A stretch of DNA of 64,000 nt from Vitis vinifera. Taxonomy: Eukaryota; Streptophyta; Magnoliopsida; Vitales; Vitaceae. The notes under the pieces were generated by a model, which was given only the letters and a program-made list of their open reading frames with translations, was not told the origin of the DNA and did not search any database. The position numbers were made by a program, and so were the translations under genes. Location: assembly GCF_030704535.1 (NCBI RefSeq), contig NC_081808.1, positions 18,660,501-18,724,500 of the forward strand. Reading direction: 5' to 3'. The number at the start of each line of letters is the position of its first letter. Positions within the stretch are counted from its first letter, which is position 1. Positions 24,045 through 36,800 of this stretch are shown one piece after another.

Positions 24045-25995
24045 GAGTGTTGATAAAAACACTGCAACAAAAATTTTTTGGCGAAAATGATGACACTAAC
24101 CGAATGTTAAGGTATCAATTTTTTAGGACTTTGATGGGACTTTGGTACTATAATACTCTAGTGGTCATTCTGTTTATCACGTATGATTAAGTGAGAATGA
24201 CTTTTTGATTGGAGCCAAAGTATGTGCTCTAATGACACATATTCGATATGATTTGCGCACCAAATGACATTCAAATCACCCAACTTGATCTAAATTGATG
24301 CTAAAGCCCTAGCCATGAGTTTAACTTGTACTTTGGAGACTTATCTCAGGTTCAAGGGAAGTAAATGGTGCAAGTTGAATCATTTTAAATTTTGAAAGAT
24401 AAAAAAAGGGCTAAATGAGGAAATAAGTGAGTCAAGACTCATGAACCATGAGAAAAGGAAAGACGAGGATATCATGAGTTTAGAAGATGAGAAATGACCA
24501 TTATAGAGTAAGAAAGAAGGCAATAAAATGTGGAAAATGAATCATGAAGCAAGATTAAGCTACATGGAAATTTGGAACTCAAAATTTGATGGCAACATAC
24601 ACTCTGAACTTGAAGAAAAATTTGGAGTACTTTATAAAGTCCATTTTAGACATACTATATATCTTTTTGAAGCTTGGGAAGTCAAGAGTCCAACGCTTCA
24701 AATAGTGTACAAATCGAAGTTGAAATGAAGAAGTTATGGTCATTTGAAGACAATTGTGCAAAATTGAAGAGCCATTTCGAAATGATTTTGAAATACAACT
24801 TATGAATTCGAAACCCAATTCAAAATGACCCCAATATCGAATTCACCCACTGCCTCTTCAATGTTTCGCCTCCTATACCTTGGGAATTGCATTCATGGCC
24901 CTAAGTGGGCCTCACACGACTAGAAATCACCCTTTTATTATTTTTTTTAGTCATTTCTATATAATTATTTTTGTAATAAGTAGTCAATGAGAGTGTGCCA
25001 CATTTTAGGTAATTGATGATATTATATAAACTCTCTTAGTTCTAGGTTTCAAGGATCTTTGATTTTTTTTTCCAGAGAGTTCAACATTGAATGTGGAAGA
25101 AGACGAGAACTTTGGTTTGTTTGTTTTTTTTTTCAATTTTATTAAAGATATTGTTTTTAATTTCTTTTGATTCAAATTATGGATTTTTACCCTATTATGA
25201 ATTGTGAATGTGACATCACCCCCATGAGAGGCTAAAAAGCCAACTTGGGGCTTGGAGCATGAAAACCTAAGGGCTAGGAAACCAATAGGGACAATGGGTA
25301 GATTATTGCAATAATGAGATTAATTATTGGTTGGGTGACAATTTATCAAATTTTTTTATCCTATCCTCGTGAGTTAGTTTAAGGAATGATACGTTAGATT
25401 ATTACCCTATACTAGTGACTCTTGGTAATTATTGATCATTAGTTATCCCCGTCTTTTCTATCATTATTTGCCCTAAAATAAAGCTACAAGGAGTAGGAAG
25501 AATTAAAAAGTCAAATCTTAAACTGGTAATCAATCTCATTCATTTGATGGTTTTAGGAATTTGTTTTAAAAAGGAAAAATTAGGTTTCAAATGTAATTTT
25601 GAGTTATAGAACTCAACTTGATCGCGAGTGGCCAAGGATCTCAAAACCTTAAGATCATCTTACTTAAAAGACCTTTGTTTTCTCTTATTTATATACCCTA
25701 GGTTGGATTGTGGAAAGCCCCAAACTTGAATCAATTGAATTTAAAATCAATATTCATTTTGTTATTAATTTAATTTCTTTTACTTAGTATCACATTATTC
25801 ACATATCGTTTTTCACTTTAGGATTTAAACAAAAGCAATTCATTTATTCTAGTATTGACAATTTCTATAAGCCAATCCTTGAAGATGATACTTGAAGTAC
25901 TAAAAATGTCGTAGTGACTCTTTCTCTAGTTTTTCTTTACCAGAGTTACTAAGTAAAAAGACTAAGTATTTTGGTATAACAGAGAAGTTTGGTCA
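24045..25995. mobile_element. Third-level insertion in inner Copia integrase region (unclassified, possibly a solo LTR)
   Basis: Integrase homology of the inner element stops near 25995 and resumes near 24045 (minus strand, RALKCLF). The 1.95 kb between has no recognisable domain. It begins TGTTGATAAAAACAC and ends GGTATAACA, as an LTR might (TG...CA). Phrases such as CACCCCCATGAGAGGCTAAA resemble long plant Gypsy LTRs as I recall them. I could not find a matching target duplication, and part of the integrase (the WG..V.TA.YLINR region) is missing, so a deletion accompanied or followed the insertion. Confidence 0.4.
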
Positions 25996-28116
25996 CTTTC
26001 TACAAAAAATATTTAAGAACATTTGTTGTGAATGTAAGAGATCTAGCAACTTCTAACAAATGACGATTTTTTCTTTCTAAAATTCCATTTTGTTGTGGTG
26101 TAGCAATGCATGAGCTTTGATGAATGATGCCATGTTCATGAAGATAGGGTCCAAGGATTGAATCAAAGTGTTTAGTACCATTATAAATGTGAAAAAATTG
26201 GATTTTGGTTTCGAATTAAGTGTTAATCATGACATTAAAATTTTTTAAAATCTCTTTTACTTTAGATTTTTCTTTTAACAAATTCACCCAACAAATTCGT
26301 GTATGATCATCATCAATACATGAAATAAACCACTTAGAGCATGTTATGTTACTAGTCTTGGATGGTCCCCATAAATCACTATGTACGAGTGAAAAAGTAT
26401 ATTTTTTTATAAGCTTGTGAAATATAAGAATTTCGACAATGTTTAGACAATTGACAAAACTCACAATGAAATGAAAGTTTTTATTTTTGAATAATGATAA
26501 AAATAACTTTTTTTCAAATATGGAAAGCTTGGGTGGCCTAGCTTAAAGTGCCAAACCATTATTTCATGATCATTGGAATTTGTAAAAGAGGAAAGAACAT
26601 TGCGGCTTGCATTCTGAGTATGTCTTTTTAAAGCTTTATTGCCAAAGATATATGAACCCTCATGCTCCCAAGCACAACCATACATCTTCCTCGTCTCCAT
26701 TTCCTAAAATTCACAATGATTAGGAAAGAATTTAGTAACACAATTCAGATCTTTAGTAACTTTACTTACAAGAGCAAGTTACATGTAAGCTTGGGAACAT
26801 GAAGAACAAAGAGCAATCTAAAGCTATTCGGAAGAATGACACTCCCTTTACCAACCACAAATTAGAAAGAACCATAAGTTATTTTAATTTATTAACTCAC
26901 AAAACAAGGCTAATAAGAATGAAAAAGAGTTATACCACTGGTCATGTGATCAAATGCACCATAGTCAATAATCCAGGGGTTTGACTTTGAAAAAACATTC
27001 AAGGCTATGGAACTAGGCAATGGAACTTGATCTTATAGTGAGGGTACTCAAAGGATCACATGTGAGGAGTTTTTGAAGTAGCTCCATTTGTTATAAGTTG
27101 AAAGGTGTTTTGTTGGCTAAGCTATTGGATTGTGGTGGTCATTATTGGTGGCACAATAACCTCGAGGTTCATTTTCTTGTGTTTTATTACTTTTCCAATT
27201 GGGCGGCTTCCCATGAATTTTCCAATAGGTTTCTCAAGTGTGACCAACTTGATTACAACGATCACATCACAATTTGTTGAATCTCCTTCATGAATCGAAA
27301 AGTTGAGAATTAGGTCCTCTGGTGGCCAAGGTTGATTCATCGTTGCTTGGAAAGGACTATGACAAGATGTGGTCCTTCATCATGACTTTCTTTCGATTCT
27401 CTTCTCATCATACTTAAAACACGCCTCTTGGAGTGATGGGATTGGCTTGGTGCTAAGAATCCTTATTCAGACTTCATTGAGATTTGTATTGAGTTCTACC
27501 CAAGAATGTGAAATCTTTTCTTTTTCCATAATTTTCTAATATTTGATGTTGTCACCAGCACAATCCCATTCCAGTTCTTCAAAGACGTCGAGTTTTTGCT
27601 AATATTGGGAGAAAATGTTGAAGTATTAGGTCACGCTGAGGTTCCCTTGTTGTAATTCTAAAAACTGGCTTTTTATTTTAAAGTCCTTCATTGCATTTTT
27701 GTTGTCTGAAAACATCTCCTTTGCTGCATCCCAGATTTTTTTTTATCATCTTGTAGAATAGGAACATCTAGGCTACATTTGTCTCCGTGGAATTAGTAAG
27801 CTAAGACATAATTATATTGTTCTTGGAAAACCAAGTTTTGTAAGATGCATCATTCTTCGTTAGGGTTGTCTTCATGCCTATGATGTAATTGTCTTTACAT
27901 TTCCCACATATATACATCATTACTAATTAAGACCATTGGAGATCATTCTTGCCATTTAATTTGTGGATAGTAATGTAGTGTACGAAATTCTTAGAACCAC
28001 CATTATCGCTATAATTGATAAAAGAAGAATCAGAAGTCACCTTTGAAGAGTTTGTTGGATGTTCACTAGCCATTGCAATTTGCACCATGTTTAACTTTTC
28101 TCGTTCAAATCGTGAA

Positions 28117-28127
28117 CTCTGATACCA
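28117..28127 (-). other. Primer-binding site of inner Copia element
   Basis: TGGTATCAGAG on the minus strand directly follows the 5' LTR. This is the usual plant Copia PBS, complementary to the 3' end of initiator tRNA-Met. Confidence 0.85.
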
Positions 28128-28400
28128 TATTGGATTTGGAAGAGAAACTAAATAATACTTTAATAATTAAATTAGGTTTACATCTAGAATTTAAATAAAT
28201 GAAGCAATCCCTAAATTTAGCAACTAACCAACCTATTGAATATTATATGATATTTTCTCTAATTCAAACAAAATAAAAATCAAATTTAAATACACTAGGA
28301 CTAATCGAAACTAAACAACCCGAAATAATAGGACTTAATTAAGCCTTATCTTCTGTTTTTATTTTAAAATTAAATTCCTAAAAATCCTACAACTTCAACA
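28128..28400 (-). repeat. 5' LTR of inner Copia element
   Basis: Partner of 22166-22436. It ends CCAATA next to the primer-binding site, and the CCTAT target duplication adjoins it at 28401-28405. Confidence 0.88.
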
Positions 28401-28800
28401 CCTATGTATGGGGAACTTGGTGACTTAGTGTATTAAGAAGCAATTTATTGTCACAAGCAGTAGTGTCGAGGTTGAGTATAAGGCTTTAGCTCAAAGTCTA
28501 TGTGAAGGAATATGGCTAAAAAGATTACTTGATGAGTAAAAATTTTTAGCTTGAGTGCCAATGAAGGATGACAATTTGCCTGCAATCAATATTGCTAAAA
28601 TTCTTATTCATCATGACAAGACTAAACATGAGGAGTTGGATCGTTATTTCATCAAATAAAAAATTGAAGAAAGGATACTAAACTTGATTTGTACTTCTAC
28701 ACATCTTCAAGTAGCTGATGTGCTAACCAAAGCCCTTTCAAGAATAAAGTTTGAAAATTTGAGTTTCAAGCTAGAAATGATTAACATATATTCCCCAACT

Positions 28801-28810
28801 TTAGGGGAAG
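28801..28810 (+). other. Polypurine tract of outer Copia element
   Basis: TTAGGGGAAG lies immediately before the 3' LTR and after the end of the RNase H reading, as expected for a plus-strand primer. Confidence 0.65.
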
Positions 28811-29104
28811 TGTAGATTTTTAGTTTAATTCCTAACTTTTAGGAATTAGTTTTGTAGTCTTTTAGGAATTGGTTTCCTAGTTTTTTATTATTAGAGTCTA
28901 ATTTTATTTCCTATCTTAAATAAAAAGATAAGGATGATTGTATCTCAAATATTTATTTCAATTCCATTCATATATTGTTTATTACTAGAATTAGAATTGT
29001 GGGGATTCAATGACAAGCCTGTTTTCATGCTTCTCTTATATATTCTAACTTTTTTCTACTTTTTATATGATAAGAAATATTAGAGTTTTCCTCTCTAAAT
29101 CTCA
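28811..29104 (+). repeat. 3' LTR of outer Copia element
   Basis: It starts TGTAGATTTTTAGTTTAATT after the polypurine tract; the first 60 bases match 18210 onward. The end at CTCA (29104) is a guess from the TG...CA rule. Confidence 0.6.
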
Positions 29105-29289
29105 ATGTATATAAAGTTAGATACTTTTCATTTGTGGCATATGCACTTAAGATATATAAATGAGAAAAATGTGTCAATTATAAGTAAAAAGGTTCCTTAG
29201 ATAGTAAAAAAAAAGGAAGATCGACTTTAACAAGCATCAAGGAGATTAAATTTAGAAAAAAAATTGTGAAACTAAGGGCATAATAGTTA

Positions 29290-30700
29290 TATCCATTCAA
29301 ATCTTTGAAACTCTCTCCTAATTAGTCTAAAGCTGGTTGTTGGTATTTATTAATCGATGATTATTCAAGTTTAGGTATATTTTTCTATGGCAAAAGAGTG
29401 ATGTATGTCATAACTTTAAGAAATGGTGGTGTATGGAGAAGCAAATTGGCAAAAATGATCTCAAAATTGATGATAATATTTTGTAAGGGTCAATTTTCAT
29501 AATTATGAAAAAAAAAATGAGTGCATAGTGAGGCACCTTGTTGTGAAGAAGACATCATAGCAGTTGCAAAGTGTATGAATAGAGAATCCTCTTAGAGAAT
29601 GCATGCTACATTCTTTCTAATTGTAGTTTGTCTAAGAATTTTTACGTTGAAGCCATTAATTATGCTTGTTACTTGGTTTAAGGACTTTGAATTAAATGAC
29701 TTATGATGGTATTTGTTTGTATTGAATATAATCATATTAATGATGGGAATGACTCAAACATTGGTATACTTGGAATTTGATGGACCTAAATCTCCCAAAT
29801 TTATGATTAGTATTGATGAGAAAATTGATGGGAATTTCATACCATGTAATCATAAAAGCAAGTTGTAGTTTAAAAAACACACCGCGATGTCAATGAATAA
29901 ATGGAGCTCGAGGTTGAAGTTGTTAAAATGCAAGTTAATATTGTTATTCAATCTATTTCAATGAAAGTATAAAAGTAACAAAAACATCAATACAATATCA
30001 TCATTTATTGGATGAAAAGCTTGATCAAGCCATCAAATGTACATGATTACGTAAATTTAATTTCTTTTCACATGAATTGCTATACAAACTATTGAAGATT
30101 AGAATCCTCTAATTTTCATGAAGCCATTGCTAACAGAAGATTTGCTTAGTAGGTTATTGTCGTAATTGAATAAATTGAGTTCTTCCACTAGAGCTATATT
30201 GAGGATTGATGAAACCACTTAAAGACAAGAAGATTGTTGGTTATAAGTGAGTTTTCAAGCGGAAAAAAAAAAGAAAAAAGAGGAATCCTAATGGTTCAAA
30301 CAATAAGGTTCAAAGATTTTTTGGACGCAAAGGATTACACTCAGAGAGGATGTGCACTTTAATGAAGTATTTTCACCGGTTGTAAAACATAGTTCTTCAC
30401 CATGATTACATTATTTGACTTAGAGTTGAAATAGTTAGATGCCAAGATAGCATTTTTGTATGGCAATCTTAAAGAATAAATTTATATGCATTGACTAGAG
30501 GGGTTTGTCATTTAGGATCAAGAATATCGAGTTTGTTAAAAAAAAAAAAAAGTATCTACATGGTTTGAAATAATCTCTCAAACAATAGCATAAGTGATTT
30601 GATAATTTTAGGCTTTGATGGTTAATCAAGAAGTCACAATAAGAGTTGTGTGTATCAAAGAACACTCTCACATGGTTCTTTCATTTACCTGATGCTGTAT
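29290..30700 (+). mobile_element. Second degenerate Copia pol fragment
   Basis: Plus-strand remnants include integrase (near 29345, YLLIDDYS; near 29650, EAINYACYLV) and reverse transcriptase (near 30325, KDYTQRGC, then EVF and VVKHSS; near 30480, IYMH..EGFV). Several frameshifts occur. It differs from the outer element in sequence and stage, so it is a separate copy. No LTRs were found. It ends about 150 bp before the EMC10 start codon. Confidence 0.75.
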
Positions 30701-30856
30701 GTGATTGACATGCCCATTTCTATAAGGAATATTAATGAAAACAATTTTTTTTTTTTTGGGTAGTATTTTTTCTAATTTAATTATAATTATAATATATTTT
30801 TTTTTAGGTATGTAATGAGAGTGGAGTCTCTACTCGGAATCAACAACCAACGAACG

Positions 30857-33800
30857 ATGAGAGCCTTTCTCGTCTTCTTCCTCTTCAGCTGCCTGGGCTT
30901 CGCTCTCTTGGTGCCCTCGTCGCTAGGGTTCCAGTCCGATGAGCTTCTTCTCGACGACGAGGAGTTCGGCCTCGAAGGCGGTCGATCTTCCGAGTCCTTT
31001 CGCATCCGATCCCAGCCCTCTGCTCCGCAGTCGGCTCGCCGTAGGTCGTCGGATTTCGGTGGCGGCGGGGGCAGTGACTCCGACTCCAAGATCCAGTTCT
31101 CCCTCGAACACGCCTTCGGAGACTCCGATTTCTCCCCCGCTGGCGCGTTCTCTGCTCGCCTCAAGACCTCGAGCCATGGCGCTCAGGTGCCCTACTGTTC
31201 TGCGCTTGATTTAGTGTTGGGTTTTTTTTTTGGTTTTGGTGAATTGTTAGTGTTAGGTTTGAGTTTGGGGCTGAAGTTTGGGATTTTATTGTAAATTTGG
31301 GATTTTGTTTTTTGAAAATTTCCCTTTTCTTTTTGGCAATCCCGCACTTTCTTTTTGAGAAATCAGATAGAATTTGGCTGAAATGGTGTTATGTTATGGG
31401 GTTCTTAGTGCTAGTTTTGAGTTGAGACATCAGATTGAATTTATGAATTGGTGTTAGTTCATGGGATTCTTTGTAGTAGTTTTGACTGGGGGATTGAATT
31501 TGAGATTTTATCGTGCATTTGGGTTTTTGTTGTTGAAAAGCTCCTCTTTTTTTCTCACTCTCATTTTTTTTTTGGATCCCTTGATTTGGAAAATTAGATT
31601 TTGGTTTGAATTTGTATTTGATTTTATTTAATTTTTAGCGTTATTTTTTATTTTGAAAGTTTGGTTTTATGTCAAGTTTGAGATTTCGGTGTCAATTTTG
31701 ACCTATTCTTTTTCTTTTTCTTTTTTCAAGTTTGAAAGTTGGGCTAATTCTTCGCTTCCCATCTTTTTGGTTACTGAGAAAAAGGAGGAAAAGATGAGAC
31801 CCTTCAAATCTGCTGATGCAGTTGTCTTGGGCTTGGTTTCGACCAAAAACATAAGAAAATAAACCTGGTTTCAAGAAAATGTGAAAAATGAGAACAAGGT
31901 CATATAAATTATAAGCTTGATCACTTGAAAGTTTCAGTTTCTTTTTTTCTTCTTATCCTATCTTGGCTGCCAAATTGAGTTTTATCTTTTATATTTTTTT
32001 TTTCTTTCCCAATGTGAAATTTTAGGTTTTTAATAAAATTTGAACGTGATTTTTGGAATTTTTTGCTTTGCTTTTGCAATTCTAGTTTTTGGAGCAAATT
32101 GGCTTGATTTTATTGATGTAGGACGGAAGGAACACCTCTTATACCCTGCTTCGGTACCTATAATAAACTTGAAATGGATGGTCTTGATACCCATCATGTC
32201 AGTTTGTCTTTTTTTCTTTTTTTCTTTTTTTTGATATGGTTTTTTTAAAGAGTATTTCAAGTTTAAAAATTGGGATTTTAGATTGAATTCCAAGTTGAGT
32301 TTGTGGGATGGAATTTAACTTTTTGCTTTTATTGAACTCAACATGAATTGCTTTGGCTCTAAATTATCCTTGTATCTGGATGACATCCAACTATATTGCT
32401 AAGTTGACATAAAATTTTACTTGTAACAGACCCTTACAAAACTGCGGTTTTCAAGGAATGCTTTTACTGAAGCAGAGAAGGAGAAGTTTGAAGTAATGTG
32501 TCATGCCTGAAGCTCTTGTTTTTGTAGCTTAGATTTTTTGCAAGAAAGCATCGATTTTACTTATTGATGTTATATACCTTTTTGCAGAAGCTGTTACAAG
32601 GTGATGACTTCTATAGGATAAGATTACCATCCAATGTTGTGAGTCCTCCTGGGAGGGAGTACATTATTTCTGCCGTGAAAGCTGTAAGTTGGCAGTCAAC
32701 CACATAACTATATTTCCCAAATGCAACTGCTTAAAAAACAAATTCACAAAGTTACTATTGTTTTCTCCCTTTTAGTTCCTTGTTTGATTGCGGTTTCTGC
32801 TTTGATATTTGTGGCAAAGTTGCACTATTTGGTCTCTTGTTAGAATGTTTTTGAATACAAAAGCATCATACAATGAAAATATTGAACTAGAGATTATGGA
32901 AGATGACTTTTGCCTGATAGAACATGACTCCTCTCAGAAAATGGCTGTATATAATTTATGAGTTGAAAAGACTCCAATGGATGTATTTTAATTTAAAATT
33001 CTGTAGATTGACTTTGTTAGGCACCCTTTAATCTATTGTCTTTATTTCTGCATCAGAAAAAAAATAATAAAAACAAAAGTATTGTACATGTGGAAATTTC
33101 TGGGATTCATCGTTAGTAGTCACAATTGCATGATACTTTGTTTTTGTAATATGAACTGTGCTTTCGGGTCCAAAATTCCTAAAGATTTGCACTGCATCAT
33201 GACCTGTTCTTTGAAATAAATCGACAAGGAAGTAAGTAATTGTAAATCAAATTAGTTGTTAAGAAACGGAAGAAAACATAAATTCAGTTAAGGAGATTAG
33301 TCTCTGTCCAGAATGATTCTGTTTTAAAGATTTTTTTATTATATTATTTTGTTATATATATCTGGCTCTTAAGCATTGTTGGGAATGTTTCTAAGATAAT
33401 TGTGAAGGCTGTTCAAGAGGGCTGTATCAAGTACTGGGTGAGGTGGTTACCTACAGTTAAATGTCTTTGTGGAGGACAGGGAATCTGGGATGCTCGTCCT
33501 TATTGCAAAGGAATGTCTGATCTCTAGATGATAAAGTGGGATTCAGGAAATGGTCTCATGATGATGTAAACTGAAGTTCTCTTTTTCTGATTTAGGAAAA
33601 TTGAAAGCCACTCACATACCTTGTGTGGCCTTTTTAAGGAGGCCTTGCATAAGGATACGGAGTTGGTGTCAAATTAGATTGTACTTTTGGTTTTTTGAGA
33701 AGCTTTATTCATTGATGGTCTATAGAAGTGTTGTCAATAAGACAAGGTAGCATGAGGGTTGGATGGAGTTTTTTTGGGCATTGTGGGTTAATTGTCTATC

Positions 33801-36800
33801 AATGTAAGCTTTTGGATTAAATTGGTAGCTTAATAGGTATTAGAATCTTCGTGATTGAGAGATTATGAATTCAAACCTCACAACTTGTTTATTCCCTCCC
33901 CTCCAAATTTATTGAGCTCATATGCAAGTGTAAAGAAGGTTGTCCCATGAGACGTGTGTTAGGATTATTACTTAAATCAACTTGATACATCATTGATGTA
34001 TTATGTAACAATTTAAGCTTTTTGGTCAAATTGGTAACTTAATATGATATTAGAACTCTAATTAAGAAGAGATTTCAAGTTTGAAACTCTTCTTCCATTA
34101 TCTTTCTTTTGCCTATTTGCAGTATGTAATCTGTGATGTGTCTTTCAATGTGGGGTTATGAAGTTGTACATGAAGGTAGGGGACAGTTTGGTATAAGCTC
34201 ATTACCCAACAATTTAAGCTTTTGGATTAAATTAGTAGTTTAATAATTTTCTTGTTAGATCCAATTAGATAAGCGATGAAGGAGAAAAAAACTTTTTGGT
34301 TTTTAGGGTGGGGTCTAAGGGTGTTCTCAACATGGTCAATTGCTTTGGATGAATCTTTGACATTGGCTTGTTAAATAAATAGGACTTAGATGACATAATA
34401 GGTGTACGATGCACAAGAATGCTAAGGTGGATCACCTAGTCTTACATTGCCAAAGTGCCTAAAAATTGACTTTTGTTTTGTATCTCTATGGGATTCAATG
34501 GATCTTGCAGAGGTTAATGTTTGAATTCTATTAGGGTGGAGTATTGGAGTCCAAACAAGAACGTTGGTTATTAGTTTAAAGGGATTTCCTTCGAGGCGGA
34601 GAGAATCTAAAGAGAAAGCCACATTTAGTCAAATAGGCTATTGTTTGTTCACACTAGAGGAAAGGGTATTGGGAGTTAGGTGTCTTTCTTCACTCAACAA
34701 GACCCTTCTTTGCAAGTAGATTTGGTGTTTTGCATTGGGAAGGGAGGCTTTTTGAAAACAAATCATAAGTTAAAAATATGGGGAAGATGAGCCGTTGTTT
34801 GTATCTTTCCCCTTCTTATTTGTTGTAGCTGCTTCGAAAGAGGTGTGGGTGGCAGATTTGTGGAATCAGTCCAATGAAAGGGGTTTTTGGAATCCTTGCT
34901 TCTTTAAGCATTTGAATGATTGGGAGATTGAGAATGTGAAGCGTTTCTTTTTGAGGCTCTAAGGAAAGGTGGTGAATAGGGGAGGAGAAAATAAGGTGAT
35001 TTGTTTAGAGACAAAGAGAGGAGGTTTCTCCGTTAAGTCCCTTTACTTTGTCCTAAAGCTGAGAAGATTAGTGCCTTTCCATCGTTTGTAGTTCGTTGGT
35101 TTCAACTTTCACCTAAGGCAAAGTTTTTTGCTTGGGAATCAACTTGGGGAAGGTTTTGATGTTAGATCAACTTCAAAGGAGAGATTGGATGTTGGCTAAT
35201 AGATGTTTCCTTTATCATATCCAAGAGGAATCAATTGACCACATCCTACTGCATTGTGTAAAGACAAGGGTTTTGTGACAGATATCGTTTTCTCTTTTTG
35301 TGTGTCTTGAGTGTTGTCTTTCTTCATAAGAGAGACCCTATTAAGATGACATGACTCTTTTGTTAGGAAGAAACGAAAAAAAGGTGTGTGAAGCAGCTCC
35401 TTTGTGCCTTTTTTGGATAATTTGGGAGGAGAGGAATAGAAGATCATTTGAAAACGAGGAGCTTTCTGTCAAAAAGACTAAAAAAAACAAGGAGCTTTCT
35501 GACCAAAGACCCAAATACCTTTGTCTTTGTAATTTGTCGTCGTAGATCAAGTTGTATATAGTTGAAGGTCCAATTTCCTTGATTGACTTCGTTGATTGGT
35601 TGAGTTCTCATTAAGGGAATAGTTTTTTGTTGTTCCTATTCCTTTTGTTTACATCTTTTGGTGTTTGTTGTATATGTCCTAGGCACTTTAGTGTGCTTAT
35701 TTGGCACTCTTTTTATATTATACTCTCTTTATTTACCTATAAAAAAAACTAGCAGATTGAGTAAGCCCAGAAAGGTGTTTCACATGCCATTTTTTTGGAA
35801 TATTTAAAAGAAAATGAGTATAAGAATTTTGTAGGTTATGAAAATTAGTGAAATTAAGCTCCTAGTTTCTAAGGGTCTCTCGTTATGGAGTAGGATGAAG
35901 GTTTTGGGTTTGGATCCTCTTTTGTTAATCTTTTAGATTCCCTTGAGTTGCAATTTTTGCAGTTTGTTGATTGTTCTGGTTATGTGTCTTGTAGGTTGTT
36001 TGTGGACAATATTAGATAATTAATGACAAAAGCTTGATATGTTGGTTACCTGTTTCTAAGTCAAACAGATTGTACCAATAATGGTTGATTGTGGGAAACA
36101 AAAGAGAGGAATAGGAAGATTAAAAACTCCAAGGCAACCAATCTCATGCAAGTTGATGTTGGTAGAAGATAGGCATGGGAAATTTCTATTAATCTATTTC
36201 GAATAGGAAAATATTTTATTTTTATATGGAAAGCCATGCTCATTAACTTCTTCTTCTTTATTTTTATTTATTTTTTATCAATTTGTTATTTTTAATAATA
36301 GTAAGTCATAGCAAGGGCACTGACCTTTTTCATCTGGCAATAAAATTATTCATCAAACAGAAGTGAGTACATTTTCTCTTCTCCATTTTGTTCATTTTTT
36401 TTTTATTTCCACGAACTCTTAAAAATATACCATTTCATTCTGAAAGGATCCAGCAATTTGTGATACCCAGGCCTTGCTGCACAAGAGGATTAAAAGTTTG
36501 CTTTCTCATTTTAAACTTTTCGATGTGGTGTCATATAGGTGTTCTTCCTGTTACTGAACATTGTAGTTTGTATATCTTGTGTTTTTGCTTACTTTATTTG
36601 TTTCTACCTTCATAAAATTGCTATGGCTGAGTTTTATACTGCACTGACTCATTTTTGTTTGTTTAACTCCAGAGATGTCTTCCTCGTGAGGCTTTGGACG
36701 AGCATTTTTTTATACACATGGTAATGTCCAACATCAATGGTCTCATTATTTTGAATTCTGTTGAACCCACTACGGGCTTATAAATGACTGCATTAATGTG

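Larger units (their letters stand above)
22166..28400 (-). mobile_element. Nested Ty1/Copia LTR retrotransposon (inner)
   Basis: Two direct LTRs of about 272 bp (22166-22436 and 28128-28400) bound a 6.2-kb minus-strand element flanked by CCTAT. A primer-binding site lies immediately inside the 5' LTR. A gag-like start reads MASEHPTNSSKV from 28073. Pre-integrase and integrase occur at 26700-26200 (MVWHFKLGHPSFPYLKK; VHSDLWGPS; DDHTR) and near 26090-26050 (TPQQNGILERK). RT begins near 23391 (IRALEKNGTWELIELP; ECKWIFNMK). Stops and frameshifts are frequent. By eye the LTRs are roughly 87% identical, which implies an old insertion. The integrase region is interrupted by foreign sequence at about 24045-25995. 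Confidence 0.9.
18210..29104 (+). mobile_element. Degenerate Ty1/Copia LTR retrotransposon (outer), interrupted by a nested element
   Basis: Copia-type pol remnants run in order on the plus strand. There is gag-like sequence (about 18440-18900), a zinc knuckle (about 18957-19010, HCKKHGHTKDICWKLH), and protease remains near 19260 (WIVDFNASHHMT, where the catalytic D-S/T-G has become D-F-N). Integrase follows with the pre-integrase motif at 19684 (LWHYKLGHPN) and VDTPQQNGVTERK near 20102. Reverse transcriptase covers 20990-21830 (MYGLKQ; YVDN in place of YVDD). RNase H starts near 22120 and resumes at 28406, ending about 28770 (ADVLTKALSR). Many stops and frameshifts make it non-functional. 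Integrase before RT identifies Copia rather than Gypsy. Confidence 0.88.

Noticed and set aside
18210..30700. Retroelement ORFs as functional genes or a new system
   Set aside because: All match Copia gag-pol pieces in the standard order, with many stops and frameshifts; they are decayed transposons.
30787..31214. Antisense and alternative-frame ORFs of 84-125 residues over the first EMC10 exon
   Set aside because: The GC-rich exon lacks stops in several frames. Only the frame with a signal peptide continues through matching exons.
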